From Bradyrhizobium sp. RP6 (GTDB lineage Bacteria > Pseudomonadota > Alphaproteobacteria > Rhizobiales > Xanthobacteraceae), in assembly GCF_003837805.1 (NCBI RefSeq), contig NZ_RQIT01000038.1, positions 1 to 35,611 on the forward strand: DNA of 35,611 nucleotides. The letters run 5' to 3'. Both the position numbers and the translations under genes were made by a program. Position 1 is the stretch's first letter. Every line of letters starts with the position of its first letter. The notes under the pieces were generated by a model. It worked only from the letters and a program-made list of their open reading frames with translations, searched no databases and was not told the DNA's origin. Shown one piece after another: positions 7,022-14,844 of this stretch.

Positions 7022-9499
7022 TCAGATTGCGGAAAGCGCCTTGTCCAGATCGCGCAAGATGTCGTTAACATCTTCGATGCCGACACAAAGCCGGATTGAG
7101 CCCCCAAATATGCCGGCGGCTTCGCGCTTTTCCCGCGGGACAGTGGTGTGGGTCGTCGAGACAGGATGAGTCACGAGCGTGCGGGCATCTCCCACATTGG
7201 AAACGTGATACATCAAGTCAACGTTCTGGATGAACTTGCGCCCGGCCATTTCGTCTTCCACTTCGAACATGACCATCGCCCCATGTCCGTATGCGGTGTT
7301 GAGTGTCTGATCGACGACTTCCCGATCAGCGCCCTCAAAGAGCCCCGGGTAGAAGACGCGACGCACTTTAGGATGCTCCTTTAGAACGCCGGCGACGATC
7401 CTGGCATTCGCGCAGTGCTGCTTCATGCGAAGCGGCAGCGTTTCAAGCCCTTGGATCAGTTGAAAGCTCGCAAACGGGGCGATGGCTGCACCCGTATCAC
7501 GCAACCAGGTCATGCGAGCCTTGAGGAGAAACTCGCTCTTTCCTAGATCATCGACATCGCGCACAGCGTTGTGCCAGACAATTCCGCCATGCGCTTCGTC
7601 GGGACCGTTGAACAAGGGAAAGCGGGAGGCTCCCCGATAGCTAAATTTGCCGCTGTCAACGATTAGTCCGCCGAGCGTCGTGCCATGACCGGATATATAT
7701 TTTGTTGCAGAGTACGTCGTAACTGCAGCGCCCAGGTCTGACGGCCGACATACCAGCGGCGTCGTCGTATTGTCTACGACCAGAGGCACGCCGTACCTTC
7801 GGCCGATTTCCGCCAGCTGTTTGACGGGGAGCGGAATCAGACAGGGGTTCGAAATTACCTCTCCGAACAGGCAAATCGTGCGATCATCAATGGCCCGTTC
7901 GAACGTCTCAGGCCTCCGGGGATCCGCTGTCCTCACGCTGATTCCCAAACGCTTTAAGGTGTTGTGGAGCAGGTTCCAGGTATTGCCATATAGATACGGA
8001 GAGGCAACGATATTGTCCCCTACTTGGCCACTTGAAAGGTTGATGATCGCAAGGAACGTCGCCGCTTGACCTGACGCAACGGCGAGCGAGTCGCTGCCCA
8101 TGTCGACGGCCGCGTAGCGCTTCTCCAGCGCGCGGGTCGTCGGATTGATAATCCTCGTGTAGGTGAACCCATCCGCCTTGACGTTGTAGACGTCAGCGAT
8201 GTGATTTAGATCGCCATCGAGTTCATAAGCTGTATTCTGGTAAATCGGCACTGCGACGGCTTTTGTCACCGGGTCGCGTCGATAGCCCGCATGCAGAACA
8301 GCAGTCTCGGCGGAAAGCCGCAGCTGCCGCTCCCCAGCTGCTTGAGCCGGCATCTTTACGCGCGCCCCATATGCCTCTTGGCCCGACGCCGGCCTTGCTG
8401 ACCGAGCCGGACCGGAGCGGAAATATGTACGAAAGGCGCATCCCAATTTCTCAATCCAGCTGGATTGGATTTCCCCAATGCAACCGACCCGAAAGCTCCG
8501 CGTCGCAAGATGCAGCTTCGAGTAGACGTAAAGATTGTGGGCCGCCAAGTGGCGATACAGCCCATCGAACCCTGGCTGGTCCACTATTCCGGGCGGCGCA
8601 CTGAACGCAACACAGACCGGTGACTGCAACTCGGGGGACAACAGCGGAGCCACTATCCCTTCGAGTTCCTTGATGAGGTCGTCTCTGACCTTCTCGTACC
8701 TGAAGCGCCTGGCATCGATGCCTTCCTCGTGCAGAATCTTCAAAGCCATTGCCGTTGCCTGAACGACGTGGGTTGGAGGGGTCGACCGCCACTCACCCGT
8801 GCGCTCGAGCGAGCGCCATTGATCTCTCACATCGAGCACAAACGATCTCGGTTCTTGAGTCGCATTCTCCAGTAGCTCGCGCGAGGCGGTGACAAACGCT
8901 ACTCCCGGCGGCCCTTCTATGCACTTGTTGCTCGATGTGACCAGTACGTCAGGTCCACGCTGGCTCAGATCGATATTGAGGGCGCCGAAGGAACTCATCG
9001 CATCGATGATGGTCTTTACGCCACGTCGCCTCGCCACCTCCACGATCTCGTGCAGCGGATTGACGATTCCGGTTGTCGTCTCACAATGCACGAAACACAG
9101 GTGCGTAACGCCGGGATTTCGGCTCAGATACTCGCCGATCTCTTCCGGATCCAACGGATCGGTCGCGCGCTTGACAAGCTTCAGTGCTTCGACACCCCAC
9201 AACCGCAAAATTTGTAGAATGCGCTCGCCATAGATGCCGTTTACGCAAACGAGCGGCCTGTGGGCTCGGGACACAAATGAAGAGAGGGCCGCCTCCATTG
9301 CAAAGGAGCCACCTCCTTGAATAGGCACCACCGAATATTCCTCAGCGTTTCCCAGCAAGTCGAGCATCAGCCGCCTCATGCAGGCGGTCACCTCCTTGAA
9401 CTCGTCATCGCGAGACGCTAGATCAAGCTGCATCTGGCTCCTGACCGCCAGCGATAACGATAATGGACCAGGCGTCAGCAAAGACCGCTGTCTTGTCAA
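7022..9499 (-). CDS. rtxA: RtxA, bifunctional aminotransferase / O-acetylhomoserine-sulfhydrylase-like enzyme
   Basis: An 825-aa fusion of two PLP enzymes. Residues about 1-370 are a class V aminotransferase like 2-aminoethylphosphonate or serine-pyruvate transaminases (LLTPGPLS at the start, PIQGGGSFAMEA, FVHCETTTGI, and the presumed PLP lysine in TSSNKCIEGPPG). Residues about 395-825 are an O-acetylhomoserine sulfhydrylase (TYTRIINPT, VASGQAATF, and the PLP lysine in YSATKYISGHG). In B. elkanii RtxA the N-terminal half is reported to form serinol and the C-terminal half to make dihydrorhizobitoxine by joining an oxygen nucleophile to the homoserine skeleton. Start choice: a TTG at 9499 sits 6 nt after a perfect AGGAGG. 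The in-frame ATG 25 codons upstream lacks a comparable site and encodes an unlikely leader. First gene of the operon. Confidence 0.93.
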   Translation of the reverse strand: MTRQRSLLTPGPLSLSLAVRSQMQLDLASRDDEFKEVTACMRRLMLDLLGNAEEYSVVPIQGGGSFAMEAALSSFVSRAHRPLVCVNGIYGERILQILRLWGVEALKLVKRATDPLDPEEIGEYLSRNPGVTHLCFVHCETTTGIVNPLHEIVEVARRRGVKTIIDAMSSFGALNIDLSQRGPDVLVTSSNKCIEGPPGVAFVTASRELLENATQEPRSFVLDVRDQWRSLERTGEWRSTPPTHVVQATAMALKILHEEGIDARRFRYEKVRDDLIKELEGIVAPLLSPELQSPVCVAFSAPPGIVDQPGFDGLYRHLAAHNLYVYSKLHLATRSFRVGCIGEIQSSWIEKLGCAFRTYFRSGPARSARPASGQEAYGARVKMPAQAAGERQLRLSAETAVLHAGYRRDPVTKAVAVPIYQNTAYELDGDLNHIADVYNVKADGFTYTRIINPTTRALEKRYAAVDMGSDSLAVASGQAATFLAIINLSSGQVGDNIVASPYLYGNTWNLLHNTLKRLGISVRTADPRRPETFERAIDDRTICLFGEVISNPCLIPLPVKQLAEIGRRYGVPLVVDNTTTPLVCRPSDLGAAVTTYSATKYISGHGTTLGGLIVDSGKFSYRGASRFPLFNGPDEAHGGIVWHNAVRDVDDLGKSEFLLKARMTWLRDTGAAIAPFASFQLIQGLETLPLRMKQHCANARIVAGVLKEHPKVRRVFYPGLFEGADREVVDQTLNTAYGHGAMVMFEVEDEMAGRKFIQNVDLMYHVSNVGDARTLVTHPVSTTHTTVPREKREAAGIFGGSIRLCVGIEDVNDILRDLDKALSAI

Positions 9500-9512
9500 A
9501 CCATTCCTCCTA
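9500..9512 (-). promoter_or_regulatory. Strong ribosome binding site deciding a TTG start for rtxA
   Basis: On the minus strand the sequence reads TTAGGAGGAATGG directly before TTG. AGGAGG is a full anti-16S match with 6-nt spacing to the TTG. The ATG inside AATGGTTTGA is out of the rtxA frame and meets a stop codon after two sense codons, so TTG is the best start. Confidence 0.65.
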
Positions 9513-10226
9513 ACATTGTATTGGTCGATGACCTGGAGTACGCACACCAGGGAGCGCCGTGGCGCGCGTCCCATTCCTCATCAACAGCTTCGAATGAAGC
9601 GACATGTATCGCGGACGCGTTTCGCGTCGGCGCGCCCGAAAAGGCTGTCGGATGACAACCTCCATATCTCATCGCGGATGCGAGAGCGATGTTTCACAAA
9701 GCTCCTCATTGACGCCCTTCAGACCTCCCAAATAGCCTTTGGCACTAAGCAGTCGGCGCAACTGGCGCCGACGTACGCTCTCCTCCACTGTCACGTATGT
9801 GCAAGCTTGAGCGCGGTCGCCCTCTTGCAGCCATGAAGCGCCAATCGGCCGTCGATTTATGTGTGAGCCTGTCCGGTCAGGCACGCTTTACGCTAGCAAG
9901 GCGATGCAGCCAGGAGTCGACGTGCCCGGATTATCAATGCCTGACACACTCGATGATCGTGGTTCGCAGCGGGAGTCTAATGCGTTGCTTTGGACTTGAT
10001 ACATTTGCACTCCGTCGCTAGTTGGAGGATCTGGGACGCTGATGACTGTCCATTTCGGAGATCGTACAACTTGACGTTACGGGCGGTTCAACCCTCTCCG
10101 GGCATTTTCTCACGTAAATTTTTCTGACGTACTCCCATTTGGCGGCGACAAGCTGACGTAAGCAGCAGAAGACAGAGGATTCACATCGCGGTTGAATCGT
10201 AAGCGGTGTTTTCCTCCCACCTGAGA
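9513..10226. other. Intergenic region upstream of rtxA (presumed rtx promoter)
   Basis: About 710 bases between rtxA and the regulator relic. The promoter of the operon must lie here if the operon is self-contained. I looked for an RpoN -24/-12 element and a NifA upstream element facing rtxA and found none convincing. No open frame here has a recognisable motif. Confidence 0.4.
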
Positions 10227-10678
10227 TCAGATCGGGAATGGTCGGCTCGGGATTACACTTTTCATCACCAACGTCGAATTGAGGCGCATGACGTGTGGCA
10301 GGGCGAGAAGGCTGTCGTCGTACAGTCTTTGGAATGTAGCTAGGTCCTTGCTGACGACGTGAAGCATGTAATCAGGCTCACCGAAGAGTCGCTGGGCTTG
10401 GACTATCTCGGCACCCCGAGCAGCGCCTTCTCGAACGCCAACACGTTTTCTCTGCTCCCCTCGCGAAGAGTCGCATAAACAATAGCCGCAAACCCAAGGC
10501 CCAGCTTCGATGGCTCTACGGAGGCTCTGTAATCCGTTATCACTCCGGCTTCTTCCAGCGCTCTCAACCGACGATGGCATGGCGAAAGGCTTAAACCGAC
10601 GCGCTCCGCTAAGTCGGCAGCAGAAATGCGGCCTTCGCGCTGAAGAATAGCAAGTATCTTGCGGTCAATTGCGTCCAT
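10227..10678 (-). pseudogene. Lrp/AsnC-family regulator, frameshifted
   Basis: The first 90 codons encode a typical Lrp/AsnC N-terminus: DAIDRKILAILQREGRIS, then AADLAERVGLSLSPCHRRL as winged helix-turn-helix with the family's usual recognition helix, then the start of the RAM ligand domain. The frame ends at TAG (10403-10405) right after GVP. The next part, EIVQAQRLFGEPDYMLHVV and onward to a stop at 10227, continues one frame over. A single missing base near 10409 explains both pieces; repaired length would be about 150 aa, normal for the family. It is divergent from the LysE-type exporter relic, the standard arrangement for such pairs, and sits next to rtxA, so it may once have sensed an amino acid. 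A sequencing error cannot be excluded. Confidence 0.8.
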
Positions 10679-10782
10679 GCGAGAGAATATGCCTCATATC
10701 GCTCGTTCATTGCAATAAATTGGGAGCACATTTCGCCAGCGACGCCGTAAAAATCCGCATCTCGCAATCAGAGGTGCATGAG

Positions 10783-11405
10783 ATGGAAATCGGTTTGGTC
10801 GCCGCCTTTTGGGCTTTGTCGCTGTCACTTGTCCTGACACCAGGAGCCGATTGGGCTTACGCGATATCGGCAGGCATGAAGGACTCGTGCGATAGTGCCT
10901 GCCGTGACTGGAATGTTGCTGGGGTACGTAGCAATCACGACAGTAGTAGCCGGGGGTGGGAGCCATCGTCGCCAGCGTGCCGTCTGTCCTAACTGGGCTT
11001 ACACTGATCGGCGCGGCCTACTTGTTCTATCTTGGGCTTGCGGTTTCACGGAGCCCGCCCCTTCCGGAAGCAGGCCAACAGCAGACAGGAAGTTGGTATC
11101 AGTGGCTGACGCGCGGCTTTGGTATCAGCGGCATCAACCCTAAAGCGCTGCTGCTCTTCCTGGCCATCCTACCGCAGTTCACCAGTCGTCTGTCTACGTG
11201 GCCGATATCGGAACAAATCGCCTTGCTGGGCGTAGTTCACATAACCAATTGTGCCGTGATTTACACAGCAGTGTCGGCCACTTCACGTGCTGTCCTTCGA
11301 ACCAGACCACGCATTGCTCGGCTGGTCGCACAAGCTTCCGGTGTCGCGATGATCACTATCGCAATCGTGCTTATTGTCGAACAGCTATCACAGTTCAGCA
11401 GGTGA
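10783..11405 (+). pseudogene. LysE/RhtB-family amino-acid exporter, two frameshifts
   Basis: The gene starts at ATG 10783 with the family N-terminus (LSLSLVLTPGADWAYAISAGMKD, matching the usual SPGPN-type motif) and ends at 11405. Reading needs three frames: frame one to about 10885, a second with VPAVTGMLLGYVAITTVVAGG to about 10955, and a third from there (VGAIVASVPSVLTGLTLIGAAYLFYLGLAVSR, then GFGISGINPKALLLFLAILPQF to the stop). The second shift lies in a run of five G near 10952-10956, a classic slippage spot. Repaired length would be about 206 aa with the family's usual six helices. LysE/RhtB proteins export amino acids, so this could once have exported the operon's product (inference). 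Confidence 0.8.
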
Positions 11406-11437
11406 CTGCTCGTTCGATCAGGGCATTCCTGCAAACG

Positions 11438-12993
11438 TTAGCCATTTGTCCGCCGCGAATAGTTCCACGGCATCAGCACGTCGATATGCATCTGCCTGTG
11501 CCCGTTTACGATGGCGGTGAGTGTGGAGGACAGGTAGGCGAACGGATCGACGGCATTGAGTTTGCACGTTTCGATGAGTGAGGCGATCGTCGCCCAGTTC
11601 TCCGCTCCTGCATCGTGTCGGGCGAAGAGGGCATTCTTCCGGTTCAACGCAATCGGCCTGATGGTGCGCTCAACCGTATTGTTGTCGATCTCGATCCGGC
11701 CGTCAGTCAGGAAGACGCAAAGGCCATCCCAGTATTTGGCGATATAGGCCAACGCACCTCGCCGAGCGGCGACTTGCCCGCGACACGGGCGCGATGATGC
11801 GTCAGCCAAACCCTCATGTCCGCGATTAGCGGCGCTGATCGTTCCTGCCGCCCGGCGAGTCGAGCTTGTGCGGAACCGCGCAGTTCTGCCTCGATGATAG
11901 AGTTCACCAATCCGCTTCAAGCCTTCGTCGGCAATCGGCGCTGATCCGGTGCGAGTGATCTCGACCAGTTTACGACGAGCATGCGCCCAACAATAGGCAA
12001 GTTGGATGTTCGGCCCAACACGATCCGGCGCGATCAGCCGATTATGTCCGGCATAACCATTTACCTGAAGGATGCCCGTAAATCGTCGCAATATCCGCTC
12101 GGCTTGTAGCCCGCCGCGACCGGGTGCATAGGTGAAGGCTACCCCCGGCGGCGCACCTCCGTCCCACGGTCGATCATCACGGGCCAGCGCCCAGAAGTAT
12201 CATGTCTTCGTTTTACGAGAACCTGGATCAAGCACCGGCGCACGGGTCTCGTCCATGAAGAGCTTCGTTGACCGCTTCAGGTCCGCAAGCAAGGCATCGA
12301 AAACCGGACGCAGTTCGAAAGCTGCCCGACCAACCCAGTCGGCGAGTGTTGAGCGGTCGAGATCAATCCCCTGGCGGCTCATGATCTGGGCCTGGCGGTA
12401 GAGCGGCAGATGATCGGCATACTTGGACACCAGCACATGCGCGATGGTCGCCTCGGTCGGCAGTCCTGCATGGATCAATCGTGCAGGTGCTGGAGCCTGC
12501 GCTACGCCGTCGGTACAGGCACGGCAGGCGTATTTTGGACGATGAGTAACGATGACACGGAACTGCGCAGGGATGACATCCAGCCGCTCGGATACGTCCT
12601 CCCCTATGCAATGCAGGCCACCGCCACAGTTGCAGATCAAGCTCTCCGGCTGGATGATCTCTTCGACACGAGGAAGGTGGGCGGGAAGAGAGCCACGATT
12701 GGCGGCGCGAGATTTGCGGCTCGGTTTGCCCGAGGGGCTATCGGCTTCATCTTCGGCATGGATGGCCGCTATGGCGGTTTCCAGGTCTTCCAATGCGAGA
12801 TCGAATTGCTCGGGATCAGACTTCTCGGACTTGCGCCCAAAGGCAGCCTGCTGAAGGCGGCGACCAGCTTCTCTAGCCGTCCGATCCGATCATCCTTGCG
12901 GACTTCACGCGCTTGAGCTGCGAGCAGCATCGCCTTCAAGGCAGCAATATCGTCCGGCAATCGGCGGCGTCCAACATGCCGGAAGTTAATCAA
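11438..12993 (-). pseudogene. tnpC: IS66 transposase TnpC, frameshifts plus nonsense codon
   Basis: Readable in order: an N-terminal leucine-zipper-like part (RIGRLEKLVAAF), a frameshift near 12850, the zinc-finger and central region (ICNCGGGLHC, YACRAC, HVLVSKYADHLPLYRQAQI, then MDETRAPVLDPG), an in-frame TGA at 12200-12202 where the family has a glycine, then FTGILQVNGYAGHNRL, WAHARRK, and the C-terminal EIDNNTVERTIRPIALNRKNALFA. A further pair of compensating frameshifts lies between about 11760 and 11900; the intact reading there (ARLAGRQERSAPLIADM) is in another frame. It cannot give a working transposase. Confidence 0.85.
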
Positions 12994-13045
12994 ACTCTAC
13001 CTCTGTTCGCCGCCCGGATTTGTCGCCCGAGTCATCGTGCCGCAC

Positions 13046-13399
13046 CTATTCGATTGCGGTCGGTGCTCTTGCCTCAACGGTACGAACCTGACGCCAGTCG
13101 AGACCCGCAAACAGCGCCTCGAACTCGGCATGCCCAAGGGTCATCAGACCGTCCCTAATATCTGGCCAAGTGAACGTGTGCTCCTCCAGCCGCTTGTAGG
13201 CCATCACCAGACCGCTGCCATCCCAGTAGATCAGCTTCAGGCGGTCCGCTTTGCGGGATCGGAATACGAAGACCGTTCCTGTGAACGGTTCCTTGTGCAG
13301 CTCGTTCTTTACCAGCGCCGCTAATCCGTCGTGACCCTTGCGGAAATCGACGGGCTTGGTCGCCACCATGATCCGAACGCGGTTTGATGGAAAGATCAT
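13046..13399 (-). CDS. tnpB: IS66 accessory protein TnpB
   Basis: An intact 117-aa frame with the hallmark of IS66 Orf2: RIMVATKPVDFRKGHDGLAALV, then VFVFRSRKADRLKLIYWDGSGL and YKRLEEHTFTWP. Its length equals the usual family length. The ATG at 13399 overlaps the tnpA stop by 4 nt. The exact biochemical role of TnpB in IS66 is not settled; it is needed for efficient transposition. In this copy it is left without a working TnpC. Confidence 0.88.
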   Translation of the reverse strand: MIFPSNRVRIMVATKPVDFRKGHDGLAALVKNELHKEPFTGTVFVFRSRKADRLKLIYWDGSGLVMAYKRLEEHTFTWPDIRDGLMTLGHAEFEALFAGLDWRQVRTVEARAPTAIE

Positions 13400-13793
13400 G
13401 AGGAACCTGCGCATGCAAGCGCGATAGAGGCGATCCGGGCGGCAGATGCGTCTTCTTCCAGACGGATCGTCACAGAGCCGAAGAGAATCTCGGGGCGGTT
13501 GGCTTTCTTGAGCGGCGGCTCCGAAATGGGGGGCTCGACGTTGACCGCTGCGAACTCCGCCGCGTCCTCGGGTGGTGGCAGAACTAGCTTGCCCTGCCGC
13601 GCCATCGTCCGCCAGGTGGAAAGGTGGTTCGGATTCAGGCCGTAGCGCTCTGCGACTTGATTCAACAACGCTCCGGGCCGAAGGCTCTCCGAAACGATCT
13701 GCGCCTTGATCTCGTCCGGCCAATGCCGATGCGGCTCACGTCCAGTGGCGCGTGTCCATCTTTCAAATCGATCGCTAGGTCGTCAGCATCCAT
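13396..13793 (-). pseudogene. tnpA: IS66 TnpA, frameshifted near its N-terminus
   Basis: The body reads HWPDEIKAQIVSESLRPGALLNQVAERYG, then LNPNHLSTWRTMARQGKLVLPPPED, the helix-turn-helix protein of IS66 elements, and ends at 13396 overlapping tnpB. The probable ATG at 13793 (reading MDADDLAIDLKDGHAPLDV) is one frame off from this body; the shift falls near 13735, where CACTGGACGTGAG looks like a contracted repeat. A shorter product starting at the ATG at 13668 is possible but would lack part of the DNA-binding domain. Confidence 0.7.
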
Positions 13794-14456
13794 TGTTTGC
13801 TACTACACGCCGCTCGCCGCGAGACATCTCACCGAGCGATCATGGCGACGGTGAAGGTACGGTGATTTACGGCGGTTCAAACGCCCGAGCCGGCGAGCCA
13901 CGCATCACCAGCACAAGTACCTCGCCCATGAGGTACTCTGGTTCGACGATAGTCACTTCCGAGCCGTTCTGCTCGCTTTGACTCCTCCGGGGCCCGCTCG
14001 TTGATGTGCACTCGCGTTCTACGCGGTCTACAGTGCGGTCGAGCACGTCGATGGCTGACCAGAGCGGCTCATCGAGAGATCATTCTTTGTCGCTTGGCCA
14101 GCGATGAGCTCCGTTTCCTTTTCGGCCGCCTCAATGGCCGCCTTCATGGCAAGCAAGGATGGAAGGCGGACTGGAGCATGACGCAAACACGGGACGGAGC
14201 TCCGTAGCGCAGGACGGCTAATGTTCGCGGCAGCGTTGCCTCGCGACGCGAAGGTGACTGGGCGTACGCCGACGGTGTTCGCCTACGAGCGGCGGCCAAA
14301 AGGAAGCAAGCTTGCCGGACGTTACTATAGGCCACGACAGGATGGATCGCGACCGATTGCTCGCTTCAGATTGGTCAATATTCCTGGAGTAAGCCCAGGC
14401 TCGCCGGATAGCCAGCCCCGTAAAACCGCGGCCCGAGCTTCGTACTGTGTGGGCGA
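13794..14456. other. Intergenic region next to the IS66 element
   Basis: No recognisable gene. It holds a compact inverted repeat at 13917-13936 (GTACCTC, six-base loop, GAGGTAC), flanked by ACCAG and CTGGT that could extend the stem. A plus-strand frame from 14221 to 14460 is open but carries no motif I know. Confidence 0.4.
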
Positions 14457-14494
14457 TTAAAGCCGGCCGAGTCCCGGCCCCGGCTCGGCTTTAA
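14457..14494. terminator. Strong hairpin, possible bidirectional terminator
   Basis: TTAAAGCCG at 14457-14465 pairs perfectly with CGGCTTTAA at 14486-14494, and the GC-rich interior can pair further. It lies 56 nt after the stop of the small minus-strand gene at 14550. On each strand the stem ends in AAA/TTT rather than a long U run, so it is a terminator candidate rather than a textbook case. Confidence 0.5.
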
Positions 14495-14549
14495 AGGCAG
14501 CTCGGCGTGTCCTTGGCCGCACGCGCAGCAAGAAGCGCCAAGCAAACCC

Positions 14550-14747
14550 TCAACCTAGTGGAAGTCGGACTTCCTCTCTGGTCTTTCTCAACGCAACGTA
14601 GATTCTGATCTGCAGCATGGGACGGCCTCTCTTGAGCGCCACCGCTTCTGACCATGCTCCATCTTTGCTCGCGTACTTGGTTTTGAATTGACCATCCACT
14701 TCGAGCACATAACCGAAAGCTGGCAGTACACGAGTGGGCGCGACCAT
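14550..14747 (-). CDS. Small conserved protein, paralogue of the one at 29947
   Basis: 65 aa, of unknown function. The core YVLEVDGQFKTKYASKDGA, then ALKRGRPMLQIRIY aligns without gaps to YALEVDGQLRAEFATKDGA and ELKRRFPMLKIRVY of the protein at 29947-30135; both begin MVA and have similar length. Two copies sharing this pattern, each with a translation start, are good evidence that both are real. The start at 14747 is preceded by AAAGGAACAAA, a usable ribosome binding site, and cuts away a longer upstream frame that has none. Its position 97 nt downstream of nodQ on the same strand could place it in the nodQ transcript. No signal peptide or membrane segment is visible. Confidence 0.65.
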   Translation of the reverse strand: MVAPTRVLPAFGYVLEVDGQFKTKYASKDGAWSEAVALKRGRPMLQIRIYVALRKTREEVRLPLG

Positions 14748-14844
14748 TTTGTTCCTTTCGTTTGACCGCAGGCCCCGCCTGAGCCAGATCGCCTGAGCCG
14801 CGCCAGCAGATATTGTGCGAATTGATGACGTGGCGCGAGCACAT

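Larger units (their letters stand above)
11438..13793 (-). mobile_element. Decayed IS66-family insertion sequence
   Basis: Contains the three IS66 genes in canonical order tnpA, tnpB, tnpC on the minus strand, with tnpA and tnpB overlapping by 4 nt. tnpA and tnpC are broken; tnpB is intact. The stated limits are those of the coding part. I could not find convincing terminal inverted repeats or a target duplication, so the true ends may extend to about 11410 and 13870. It lies just after the LysE-type relic, and its insertion may mark the edge of the rtx segment. Confidence 0.85.

Noticed and set aside
6991..7107. Longer RtxC starting inside rtxA
   Set aside because: The 39 extra residues show no family similarity, and the ATG at 6990 has a good ribosome binding site.
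9500..10226. RpoN or NifA-type promoter for rtxA
   Set aside because: I searched the minus strand by eye for the GG-N10-GC type -24/-12 spacing and TGT-N10-ACA; partial matches such as those near 9930 have the wrong spacing.
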